A stretch of 64,000 nt of DNA from Chrysemys picta bellii (Eukaryota; Chordata; Testudines; Emydidae): NCBI RefSeq assembly GCF_011386835.1, contig NC_088791.1, positions 57,431,498-57,495,497 on the forward strand, given 5' to 3'. Both the position numbers and the translations under genes were made by a program. The notes below the pieces were generated by a model that was not told the origin of the DNA, made no database searches, and worked only from the letters and a program-made list of their open reading frames with translations. This document shows positions 11,066 through 21,479 of this stretch, piece after piece. The stretch's first letter is position 1. Each line of letters opens with the position of its first letter.

Positions 11066-12232
11066 TGTGATGGGTTCAGTCACAGAGAGCCCCTTGGGAC
11101 TGTCACCTGATGTGCTGGAATTACCTCTGAGCCCGTTTTCCACTGCCAGCTTGGGACTCCAGAACCCTGTCTTGTTGATCCAGACACACTAGTCTGCTGT
11201 GACACAGACCCAAGTCTGGTCCACGGCCCCAAAGCTGCAGACTTTAACCAAAAACTGCTCAGCAAGTCACTTATTTCCAGGACCCAGACACCCACTTCCC
11301 AATGGGATCCAAACCCCAACTAAATCCGTTTTACTCTGTATAAAGCTTATACAGGGTAAACTCGTAAATTGTCCAACCTCTATAACACTGATAGAGAGAT
11401 ATGCACAGCTGTTTGGTCCCCCAGGTATTAATCACTTACTCTGGATTAATTAATAAACAAAAGTGATTTTATTAAGTATAAAAAGTGGGATTTAAGTGGT
11501 TTCAAGTAATAACAGACAGAAAAAGTAAGTTACCAAGCAAAATAAAACAAAACATGCACGTCTAAGCCTAATACATTTAAGAAACTGAACACAAGTAAAT
11601 CTCACCCTCAGAAATGTTCCAATAAGCTTTTTTCACAGACTAGACTCCTTCTTAGTCTGGGCCCAATCCTTTCCCCGGTACAGTTCTTGTTAGTTCCAGC
11701 AGGCATCTTAGGTGAAAAGCAGGAGATTTCACATGACTGGGACCCCCTTTGTTCTGTTCCACCCCCTTTTATATCTTTGGCATAAGGCGGGAATCTTTTG
11801 TCTCTCTGGGTCCCCATCCCTCCTTCTAAATGGAAAAGCACCAGGTTTAAGATGGATTCCAGTATCATGTGACCTGGTCACGTGTCCTGTGAGACCTCAT
11901 TCTTCATTACCCATGTCGGTACACAGGAAGGCTTGCAGGTAAACAGAGCCATTTACAGCCAATTGTCCTAGTCAATGGGTGCCATCAAGATTCTAAACCA
12001 CCATTAATGGCGCACACTTTGCATAATTACAATAGGACCTCAGAGTTAACTTCATATTTCTAGTTTTAGATACAAGAATGATACATACATACAAATAGAA
12101 TGAACACACTCAGTAGATTATAAACTTTGTAATGATACCTTGTAAGAGACATTTTGCACAAAGCATATTCCAGTTACATTATATTCACATTCCAAGCATA
12201 TTTTCATAAAGCATATGGAGTGCAACGTCACA
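11066..12232 (-). mobile_element. Solo LTR (family 1) nested in hAT
   Basis: This 1167-base segment begins TGTGATGG and ends CGTCACA. It is flanked by an exact 5-base duplication, GGTAC, at 11061-11065 and 12233-12237. On the minus strand a TATAAAAG box lies near 11768 and an AATAAA near 11470, so it reads minus. A second copy of the same family is at 16774-17944. No internal retroviral sequence remains, so this is a solo LTR left by recombination of an endogenous retrovirus-like element. Confidence 0.88.
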
Positions 12233-12237
12233 GGTAC

Positions 12238-12592
12238 CAATGTGAGATTTCTAAGGATAGATACAGCACTCGACCCAAGGTTTAAGAATCTGAAGTGCCT
12301 TGCAAAATCTGAGAGGGACGAAGTGTGGAGAATGCTTTCAGCTGTCTTAAAAGAAACTACAGAATTCGAACCACCAAAAAAGAAAATCAACCTTCTGCTG
12401 GTGGCATCTGACTCAGATGATGAAAATGAACATGCGTCAGTCCACTCAGCTTTGGATCATTATCGAGCAGAACACGACATCAACATGGACATATGTCTTC
12501 TGGAATGGTGGTTGAAGCATGAAGGGATATATTTAGCACATCAGGCACATAAATATCTTGCAATGCCAGCTACACCTGTTCTCACTTTCAGG
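12238..12592 (+). pseudogene. hAT transposase C-terminal domain remnant
   Basis: The frame reads IDTALDPRFKNLKCL and then, near its end, WWLKHEGIYLAHQAHKYL, followed by AMPATPV. The second block is the hAT C-terminal dimerisation region, whose family pattern is WWk...P.L..lA..yLaip.tsv. The frame is open for about 120 codons but lacks the DDE catalytic region. The preceding part lies left of the LTR insertion. Confidence 0.8.
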
Positions 12593-13029
12593 TGACAATG
12601 TAAAAAGACCTGGGCAGCATTATCTCCTGCAAATTGTAACCAAACTTGTTTGTCTGAGTGATTGGCTGAAGTAGGACTGAGTGGACTTGTAGTTTCTAAA
12701 GGTTTACATTGTTTTATTTTTGAATGCAGTTATTTTTTGTACACAATTCTACATTTGTAAGTTCAACTTTCATTATAAAGAGATTGCACTACAAGGCTTG
12801 TATTAGGTGAATTGAAATATACTATTCCTTTTGTTTTTTACAGTGCAAATATTTGTAATCGAAAATAAATATAAAGTGAGCACTGTACACTTTGTATTCT
12901 GTGTTGTAATTGAAATCAATATATTTGAAAATGTAGAAGACATCCAAAATATTTAAATAAATGGCATTCTATTATTGTTTAACAGTGCAAATAATCGCAA
13001 TAAATTTTTTTAATCACTTGACAGCCTTA

Positions 13030-13830
13030 CAGTTTAGTCTTCTCAATATTGAGTGAGAGTCCTAGACTTTGGTAAGCTTGTGCAAGAAAATCCAGTATGG
13101 AAGGTCATTCTCAGTGTGCGCGAGGATGACACAGTCATCAGCATACTGAAGATCAGTAATGGACTCCATGAAGACTTTATACTTCAAGTGGAGATGTCGA
13201 AGATTAAAGAGCCGCCCATCCATTCTGTATTGAATGTCAACACCATTGGGAAGGTGACCTTTAACGAGGTCCAAAATGACTGATAAATAGATGGAAAACA
13301 GGGTTGGGATAATAACGCGTCCTTGCTTAACCCCCGTTTTGATGATGAAAGATTCTGTCTCAAGGCCATTACAAAGAACCAGGGCAATCATCTGATCATG
13401 GATAAGCCTTAAGACCTTAATACATTTTGGAGGGCAGACAAATCTGGCCAGCACCTTCCACAGGGCTTCGCAATTGACAGAGCCAAAGGCCTTTGTCAAA
13501 TTGATGAAGGCCATATACATGTCCTGATTTTGCTCCCGAGACTTTTCCTGGATTTGGCAGACAATGAAGATCATGTCGGTTGTCCCATGGAATGATCTAA
13601 AACCACACTGAGATTCCAGCAATATTTCCTCAGCAAGGGTGAGTAATCAGTTTAAGAGGATACAGGCAAAAATTTTCCCTGCTGTAGATAGCAAGGCAAT
13701 GCCTCAACAGTTTTCACTTATCTTCTTTCTTAAAGATTGTAACAACGTTAGCATTTCTCAAGTCTTCTGGAACCTTCTCATTCTTCAGACAACGCACACT
13801 AAGTGTCCGTATACACAAGTCATGAGAAAC
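13030..13830 (-). pseudogene. LINE ORF2, reverse transcriptase half
   Basis: The minus-strand frame from 13622 to 13062 has SQCGFRSFHGTTDMIF, then YMAFINLTKAF (palm motif A, where the catalytic Asp is replaced by Asn), GVKQG (motif B), and LQYADDCVILAH with an intact YADD (motif C). Upstream, to about 13830, a decayed fingers block precedes it. The frame ends at the hAT target duplication and resumes at 10252. This is a non-LTR retrotransposon polymerase, inactive through mutation and interruption. Confidence 0.82.
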
Positions 13831-13839
13831 CCAGTGTTC

Positions 13840-15168
13840 TACCCAGATTAATCAGGTAGGAAAAACTGAAGCTATATAATGTTAAATCCTTCTGTAGTCA
13901 CTTATTAAAAATAGAAGAGGTGGTGAAGAAAAATTAGTCTAAGATGTGAAGAAAGTAAGATCTCTCTGCAGACAGGATTCTAAAAGGAACATTTCTTCAT
14001 AAAAAAAGACTATAAAATGTGGCATTTGCATATTTAATCATTGCTTTTTAAAGATCTTTCCACTTCTTTGAAATTTCAGAGCATAAGGAATTTGTCAGTA
14101 AAAAGACTTGCAAGAAATTATTTTGTATTGAATTTGAATACATTACAACTTTGATTCTAACCTTTATATAAAGAGAGAATGTTTTGGGTGTATTCTCATT
14201 TAAAATTAACAGATATACATTCTATACAGCCAAGTGTTTAATTTACTACAAGGACTGCCACTATTTTTAACTCTTTATTTTTAAAGTCTTTAAAACTGTG
14301 CTGACAAGCATAGTCATATTCATATGTACACAATTTTGTTCCAAGTATGTTTTAAAAGTAGATTTGATCTCACATAAAAAAAGTTGTGAGTCGTAGAAAG
14401 ATTATTCAAGTCACTGAAATGTGCCAATATTCTTATTAAAATATGCTTGGAAGTTAGTAAACTAGACCTGAAAGTTTAGTGTGACTTGTGCACCACATTT
14501 CAAGTACATTGTTTATTGCTGCAATGCACAAAAGGCAAAGAGAACTTGTTTTAGATACCATAAGGTACTTTTACATAAAGTAACTGTGCCACCTTGTAGC
14601 CTGTTTCAAGTGTGCACAGTGTAACTTTCTCCTTTGCTATCTATTCCCTATAGTCATGGTAGGAACAGCTTGCACCAAAACTGTCAGTTTTTTAACAAAA
14701 AGTCTGTCAACATGCAACCCATATTCTGTGGGAAAATGTCAGGGTTCATTTTCCTGATATGCATGTCATGCACCTTTTTCATCAAACATTTATTTTTAGG
14801 AGAGCAGAAAAAAAGCAAGTTTTTTTTCTTCGCAGAGGGGAAAAAAGAAAACAAAATGAAATTAGTTAATGTTCTACATGACTTACTTTCTTGCTTAATA
14901 TTTTTGGGTACATTTTATGCATTTTACACTAGTTTCTAAAAACATTTATAGTAATAACCTCACAATATCTATGTAAAGTCAAAATCTTTGTATCATAAAT
15001 CTGTTGTCTATCAACTGAGTGTCTACATTGTTACCCATTGTTTACCTCATTTTATCATCTGTTTAGGGCATTTCTGAGGTCGTGGAAATGTATGTATAAA
15101 AACAAAATAAAAATGTCTATGCTTTTAAAAAAGGCATGGATTCTACTACATTGCCCATTTGCATTCAT
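13840..15168. other. AT-rich unassigned sequence
   Basis: The stretch is strongly AT-rich with no gene and no recognised repeat. Short open frames at 14634-14939 and 15038-15223 are low-complexity and show no family resemblance; the second runs into the foldback at 15181. Confidence 0.5.
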
Positions 15169-15180
15169 AACCTATATGCT

Positions 15181-15377
15181 AAAAAAAGAAGAACAGGAGT
15201 ACTTGTGGCACCTTAGAGACTAACAAATTTATTAGAGCATAAGCTTTCGTGGACTACAGCCCACTTCTTCGGATGCATCCACGAAAGCTTATGCTCTAAT
15301 AAATTTGTTAGTCTCTAAGGTGCCACAAGTACTCCTGTTCTTTTTGCGGATACAGACTAACACGGCTGCTACTCTGA
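15181..15377 (+). mobile_element. Penelope-terminus foldback F3
   Basis: This 197-base foldback is flanked by an exact 12-base duplication, AACCTATATGCT, at 15169-15180 and 15378-15389. The right arm is complete, to 'ggctgctactctgaa', and the left starts at 'aaaaaaagaagaacagg'. At the centre the right arm lacks about 20 bases found in F2 and F6, passing from GGATGCAT directly to CCACGAAAGC. The 5' half of the hammerhead-like core is therefore missing from the sense arm. The sense orientation is plus. Confidence 0.85.
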
Positions 15378-15771
15378 AACCTATATGCTGTGACTCTTAC
15401 ATTAGAATAAAATGTATATTACACATCAACTGTTATGAAACCATGAAATCTCACTGATAGGCATAAGGCAACTCATTTTCTTCTGTTTTTATCTTGTTAG
15501 ATCCTTTATCTATTTAAGGATCTAAATAGAAAGGTTCCTTAAAACTACTTCACCATTGACAATGCAGAGAAAATTTTTCTGTTATAAATAAACAAACAAA
15601 CTGCTTTATACACCTTAGAGGTTGTAGGGGATGGTCATGCTGTAACCAATTAAAAAAACCTGAGATTTTAACATCCCAGTGAATAAGATCTCATTGTTTT
15701 GATATTCATCCAGGGACTCTGGAGAGCAAGAGTGAAGGAAGCACAGATCCGTAGAACCATAGAAACTAGAG

Positions 15772-15987
15772 TATCAGGGGGTAGCCGTGTTAGTCTGTAT
15801 CTACAAAAACAACAAGGAGTCTGGTGGCACCTTAAAGACTAACAGATTTATTTGGGCATAAGCTTTCGTGAGTAAAAACCTCACTTCTTCGGATGGCATC
15901 CGAAGAAGTGAGGTTTTTACTCACGAAAGCTTATGCCCAAATAAATCTGTTAGTCTTTAAGGTGCCACCAGACTCCTTGTTGTTTTT
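15772..15987 (-). mobile_element. Penelope-terminus foldback F4
   Basis: This 216-base foldback is flanked by an exact 13-base duplication, ATAGAAACTAGAG, at 15759-15771 and 15988-16000. The left arm is complete, starting 'tatcagggggtagccgtg'; the right arm stops at 'cttgttgttttt'. It belongs to the 'aaaaacaacaaggagtctgg' subfamily, the same as the Penelope copy at 30845-33044. The centre reads CTTCTTCGGATGGCATCCGAAGAAG, a near-perfect palindrome. The sense orientation is minus. Confidence 0.85.
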
Positions 15988-16000
15988 ATAGAAACTAGAG

Positions 16001-16728
16001 ACAGACTAGGGATTAGCCACATCTTGAGAATCCTCTATTTCCTGGACATCTAAGTAGAAGACCAATATGACCCCTAGTTATTTGTAATGCTGAATGAGAT
16101 GGAAAACTGATCTTATGCTCACCACCAGCCTTTCCTATTCCAGATTCATGTTATGGGTCATCTTTCAGTTGTCAGTGATATTTTATTCTAATTTTACTCA
16201 ATCTCTTTTCAAGGGCTTAATTGCAGCCTTTACCATAAATACTATTGAAACGAGTTCCAAGATCCAGTATTTCCTTAAACTGCAGTCAACAAGCAAGAAG
16301 CAGTTTCAACAAGCTTCAATTCAGAGGACCTTCCCTTTTCTAAATGTAATTCCGATGCCAGGCCAGGTTCCAAAAAGTTCTCCCTGGAGGCCACGTCTCT
16401 TAGAGGAGAGGAAGGTCCATCCAACTTATGTTCTAGTCAGTGTTGCCCCAAGTCATGAATATACCTGTTCAGTCACTATCGCAGTGCAGTAGTCTTTCTG
16501 AAACCATTCTATCTGGCTCGCTGGAGGGACTAAGCACTACCATCTCAAAAATCTTCAATGTTTCCAAGTTGAGTTGAAGAGAAAACAAATAAACAAACCT
16601 TGAAGTCCCAGAGAAGCTAATGTTAAGCTAGTTTGCTCTTCCAGGTCACCTTGGAGCTCACCTTTTCCCAAGTAACTTTCTGGTAGTTCTTTTTTGAGAA
16701 CATTGGTGCAGTATTCAAAAGTATCTGA
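16001..16728. other. Unassigned sequence
   Basis: A 132-codon open frame at 16094-16492 shows no recognisable domain and no splice or start context that would support a gene. I see nothing else. Confidence 0.4.
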
Positions 16729-18214
16729 GGGTACGTCTACACAGCAAAGAAGACCCAAAGCAGTGAGACTCAGTGTGACAGGTTGGATCACAGAAACCAC
16801 CCGATGTGCCAAGACTATTTCTACCCCTGCTTTTCCTGCCAGCTCGGGACCCCAGCACCCTGTCTTGCTGAGCCAGACATGCCCATCTGCTCCAACACAG
16901 ACCCAGGGTCTGAATTACTTGCCCCAAAGCTGCAGGTTTACCTGAAAGCAGCTAACAGAAGTGTTCCTGTCTTTAACACTCAGATGCCCAACTCCCAATG
17001 GGGTCTAAACCCAAATAAATCCGTTTTACCCTGTATAAAGCTTATACAGGGCAAACTCAAATTGTTCGCCCTCTATAACACTGATAGAGATATGCACAGT
17101 TGTTTGCTCCCTCAGGTATTAATACATACTCTGAGTTAGTTAATAAGTAAAAAGAGATTTTATTAACTACAGAAAGTAGGATTTAAGTGGTTCCAAGTAG
17201 TAACAGACAGAACAAAGTAAGTCACTAAGCAAAGTAAAATAAAATGCGCAAATCTATGTCTAATCAAACTGAATACAGATAAGATCCTCACCAGTTCCAG
17301 AACGCTCCCTTTTACAGACTAAACTCCTTTTAGCCTGGGTCGAGCAATCACTCACACCCCCTGCACATTGTCTTTTGTTCCAGTTTCTTTCAAGTATCCG
17401 GGGGCGAGGGGGGGGGTGGAGAGGCTCACTCTTTAGCCAGCTGAAGACAAAATGGAGGGGTCTCCCAGGGGTTTAAATAGACTTTTTCTTGTGGGTGGAG
17501 ACCCCCTCCTCACTCCTATGCAAAGTCCAGCTCCAAGATGGAGTTTAGGAGTCACCTGGGCAAGTCACATGTCCATGCACGACTCACAGTTTTTACAGGT
17601 AGCATCCATTGTTTACATTCTACCTTGAACGTCCTCTAGTAGATTTCTTATGTGGATTGGAGCATTCCAAGATCCATTGTCCTTTAAGTGTTTCTTGATT
17701 AGGTACTTAATTTCAACATTCCTTTCTCCAGGAACTGACCAAATGCTCTACTAACGTTATTTAGAAATCAAGCCAGTACAGAGCCAACATTCATAACTTC
17801 GAATACAAAAATGATACATGCATATAAATAGGATTAATACATTCAGTAGATCATAACCTTTATGGAGATATGTTACATGGCATATGTAGCATAAAACACA
17901 TTCTAAGCATATTTCCATAAAGCCTTATGGGAGGTACCGTCACACTCAGAGTCTGAGTAAACTGACTCGAGCTCCTGGGTCTTGGACTGCAGGGCTAAAA
18001 ATAGCACTGTAGACATTTGGGCTCAGGCTGGACCATGGGCTCTGATACCTGGTGAGGTGGGAGGATCTCAGAGTCTGGGCTCCAGCCTGAGCCAGAACAT
18101 CTACATTGCTATTTTTAGTCCCACAGTGTGAGCCCCGTAAGCCCAAGTCAATTGATCCAGGCTCTGAGACTAGCTGCCATCAGGGGAAGGGGGAGTTGCT
18201 GTGTAGCTGTATCC
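16729..18214. mobile_element. Palindromic MITE split by a solo LTR
   Basis: The left end reads GGGTACGTCTACACAGC, and the right end, at 18198-18214, is its near complement (GCTGTGTAGCTGTATCC). The right part, 17950-18214, also contains internal complementary blocks such as 'gctcaggctgga' and 'tccagcctgagc'. It is a short non-autonomous DNA element into which the LTR at 16774-17944 inserted. Its own target duplication could not be fixed. Confidence 0.7.
16774..17944 (-). mobile_element. Solo LTR (family 1), second copy
   Basis: This 1171-base segment begins TGTGACAGG and ends CGTCACA, and is flanked by an exact 5-base duplication, CTCAG, at 16769-16773 and 17945-17949. Long blocks are shared with 11066-12232, for example 'ataaatccgttttaccctg', 'ctataacactgatagaga' and 'gggatttaagtggttcc'-type sequence. 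It lies inside the MITE at 16729-18214. The similar length and order show the same family, probably at a similar age. Orientation is minus by comparison with the first copy. Confidence 0.88.
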
Positions 18215-18338
18215 TAAGCAACCTGGGAGCTAATATCTTATTGACTTTCTAAGTCACCTTGGCACTTTTGCAAATTTTACCCACTTATGTATCCATTTTC
18301 TTTAAAGGTGGAGACTGGTCCCTCCCTGAGTGACTAAG

Positions 18339-19581
18339 TGTAAGCAGGGTCTGAATGAGCTCTCCCCTGGCATCCAGTGATGAGCTGGAGAAGAGGACTT
18401 CAGGAGCCAACCTTGTGTGCATGGATACAGTCACCCTGCCTAGGTGCGCAGCATGATGGGGATGCTTTGCCCAAATGATCACTTTTGGCTGGTGTTGGAT
18501 CACAAGTCACTTTGTTATTGGGGGCAGGGGTACTAAACGGTTGTTATCCTTGTTGTTTGAATCAAGGGCAGCAGAACTGTGCTTGACATACTCTGATTGA
18601 GGAACTCACCCTCAACTAAGCTGCACTCACTAGGCAGGGGACCTGGGTGCCAAAGCCCAGCGGAGTTGAGAAAGGGTGGGGTCAGGTACCTGTACCTGGT
18701 GGTGTGGGCCCTGCCTAAGGGTCCTAGACATCATTTGACCTTTCCTCTCTCCTCATTACGTAAGAGCAGAGCTGATTAAGTCTCAATTGAGAGTCTTGTC
18801 GCAGACCAATAGAGCTGAAATCACGATAACCAGACCTAAGTGTTAGGGATAGTGTCTCTGATGCAAGAGACTACCCAGTCTGCACTAGCAGTGAGGTTCA
18901 CCCACTAACAGCTAAAATCACTGAGCTGTGTGAAACGGTGGGACCTCAGTAAATGCCAGTGGAGCATCTGGCAGGGCAGCTGACGGAGCAGTGAGTGGCC
19001 AGCAGGGTGGCCGGTGGAGCGGGACAGCCAGCGGGGTGGCTGGCAGGGCAGTGTGACTGGTGGGGAAGGGTGGCTGATGCTGGAGTGAGTGCCTGAACTG
19101 CACAGTGAGCAAGGTCCCCCCACTTCCCAACCAGGGTAGGAGGTGAACTCCGCAAATGCACCTCTGAACTCTGGGTCTTCACTGACCCAGGACAACTGTG
19201 AGTGGGGTGCGGTGAAGTGAGGGGCACATTAAAGGAAATTTTGGTTACTGGACTTAAGAACCTGAAGCAAAAGGATACTACCCAATGTACTCTGAGGTGG
19301 GTATTTTGCTCATGGTTTTATGCTTATGAATCCAGCTTGCAGCGTTTTCCCAAGTTAATGCCGGGTTACATTCCCTTTTTTATTAAAAGTTTCTTTTCTA
19401 CACTCAGACTCTGTGCTTGTGAGAGGGGAACTATTGCCTCTAGAGGTGCCCAAGGGGTGCTGTATAATTGTCCCAGGTCACTGGGTGGGGGCTTGAGCTG
19501 GTTTTGTGTTGTATTGTTAAAACCCCTACAGAGTGAACCCAGCCCTTGCTGCTGCTGACTCCAACTGGCAGAAGGGTTACA
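18339..19581 (+). mobile_element. Solo LTR (family 2)
   Basis: The ends are TGTAAGCAGGG at 18339 and GGGTTACA at 19581, the TG...CA form of an LTR. A second copy with the same ends lies at 37309-38870. Shared blocks near the 3' end include 'cagactctgtgcttg' and 'ggcagaagggttaca'. An ATTAAA near 19382 may be the polyadenylation signal, giving plus orientation. The flanks, CTAAG and TTAAT, are at best a decayed duplication. No internal coding region is present. Confidence 0.72.
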
Positions 19582-19870
19582 TTAATGAAAAACAAAGTGG
19601 AGGAACCAGGTGCAAATCAGCAGATTTTTTCTAGAAGCTTAGATAACCACTGGCCATGTTATACCACTGTGTAGTACCATATGCCTCTAAGAAAAAGAGC
19701 ATATGAAAATCATTTTGTGGAACAAAAAAGAGAGAACTAAATCAGTAGAGCTGATTAAGAAATTTCCTAATTTTGAAATTTTTCAATAGAAAAAGGACAT
19801 ATTTGGGGAAGTGAGGAAATATCACTTTTCAAACAGCTCTATAAATCAGATATTGGGAAGAGAGAGAATT

Positions 19871-19936
19871 GGGCCAGACTCTCAGCTGATGTAAATTGGC
19901 ATAGTTCCATGACTTACACCAGTTGAAAATCTGGTC
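19871..19936. repeat. Short palindromic repeat
   Basis: The segment starts GGGCCAGACTCTCAGCTG and ends in 'acaccagttgaaaatctggtc', so the ends are inverted repeats. It matches a second copy at 37111-37183. The family is a common palindromic interspersed repeat of turtles, crocodilians and birds. Confidence 0.6.
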
Positions 19937-20011
19937 AATTGTTCACAAGGTGACTAGCATCTAGGAGAAACATTACCAACATGTTACATGTTTATCTATT
20001 TTGAAAGAACT

Positions 20012-20033
20012 AAAAAAAAAAAAAAAAAAAAAA
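20012..20033. repeat. A22 homopolymer
   Basis: A run of 22 A residues. It may be a tail of an old retrocopy, but no source element is recognisable next to it. Confidence 0.8.
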
Positions 20034-21479
20034 TAAGCTTGGCCCTTCATAGTTCAAATACTGCAGGACCCATGAATGATAATCACCTTGTCAACTGAAT
20101 TAATCAAATATTTTCTGATTATGTCCATTGAAAACTTTATCTTTCTAATATGTTTAGATTAAATCGTTTGTTTGCTTGCAGTTAACTTTTGTGACTGCAC
20201 CTGTGATCATTTTTGTCATTTAAGAGTTTTCTCTAAAACTACACTAGTTAAACAGGGATTGGTCTGGTGGGAGCAGAAAAGAGGCCTCCTTGAAACAGGA
20301 TGTAAGAGGTGGTTCATCAGAGCTTGGTCTAGCCTGGTAGAGGCCACAGAGAACACAAAGGCATGGTGTTTTGTGAGGCCATGCTAAAGGTATTACAAGG
20401 ATGGCCATAATCAACGCAATAATGAACTTGCCCTTATTGCAAAACAAGCTTGTTAAACAAAAAAAAAAAAATCTATTAGGAGCATAAGTAAAGAAATCAT
20501 TTGTGAAAAGAAGCACATCCTTATTCAGACTGACAGTGTACTTCCAACTAAGGCATTTTCTCTTCACACATGTTCACAACTACATAAACACATAATAAGT
20601 AAATAAAATAGCTAGGCTTTCCAGAGCTGAATATGGAAGCCTTTCATATCTGCTTTGACGCAAACCTTCACATATAACTTATATATGCAAGGGACTTTCA
20701 AAAGGCATCAGAGTACCCTGGGGAGAGGACATCCTTTTGAGGGTATGGCCATAAGTTTATAAAAACCTACAGGAATTTTCAGATTGTGTAGGGGAGAACT
20801 TTGAGCACTGCAGGGCATGCCTAAGTGGCTAGCCCCTAAAATGCACTGCTCTGTAGTGCTGCTGAGGGAAATGGCCAAGGTGACTGCTGAGAGAGTAAAG
20901 AGGACTAAGTCCACAAAACACAAGAATGGTGTGTAATGCTGAAGTGATTTGTTGCTAATAAGAGTATACAGAAGGTGTTTCCAAAAGAAAGTCACAGAAT
21001 TGTGAAGATATGTATAACTCATAAGGTGAAAGATGGTTATCATCTACCTTGCAGCTTTGGATCATTCTCCTTGAGGTCTGCTACAAGGTTACCCCGCTCT
21101 GCTGGGTACCGAGACATGTAGGGTTAATGAGGCTCCCATTTCTGGTAGTCTCAGGGGTGCATTTTTTGAAGGCAGATAGCTAAGGGAAAGGTGCTGTGGT
21201 GGAGTTTTGGTGCCACCAGTAGAACATAAGGCAGGCTCCTGAGTGGGGGCCATATCAGGTAGAGAACACTTATCTAAGAGTTTGGAGAGCAGTGACTAAC
21301 CAGGGCCCCAGTATAGAGCTGTGCAACTTTGTATCACAAGGCATTCACACAAGGGGGCTGAATTAGTCTTTACTTGCGTGATCACATACTGTTTTTCCCC
21401 GCAGAACCCCTGCCTTGTTCAGTGCACAGACCTGTTCTGGGGATGAATCAGGATTGTCTACTACTTCATAGTGAGATTT
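20034..21479. other. Unassigned sequence
   Basis: I see no supported gene. Open frames at 20244-20567 and 20708-21043 on the minus strand show no recognisable domain. Confidence 0.4.

Larger units (their letters stand above)
10253..13029 (+). mobile_element. hAT DNA transposon inserted in a LINE
   Basis: The terminal repeats are TAGGGCTGTCAATTAAT on the left and ...ACTTGACAGCCTTA on the right, a decayed form of the CAGGGCTGTCAA hAT terminus. The flanks form an 8-base duplication with one mismatch, CATTTTAG at 10245-10252 and CAGTTTAG at 13030-13037, the length expected for hAT. The AT-rich subterminal blocks at both ends ('ttgcactgtaaaaa' and its complement) also mirror each other. Inside lie transposase remnants and a nested solo LTR. 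It must be younger than the LINE and older than the LTR. Confidence 0.85.
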
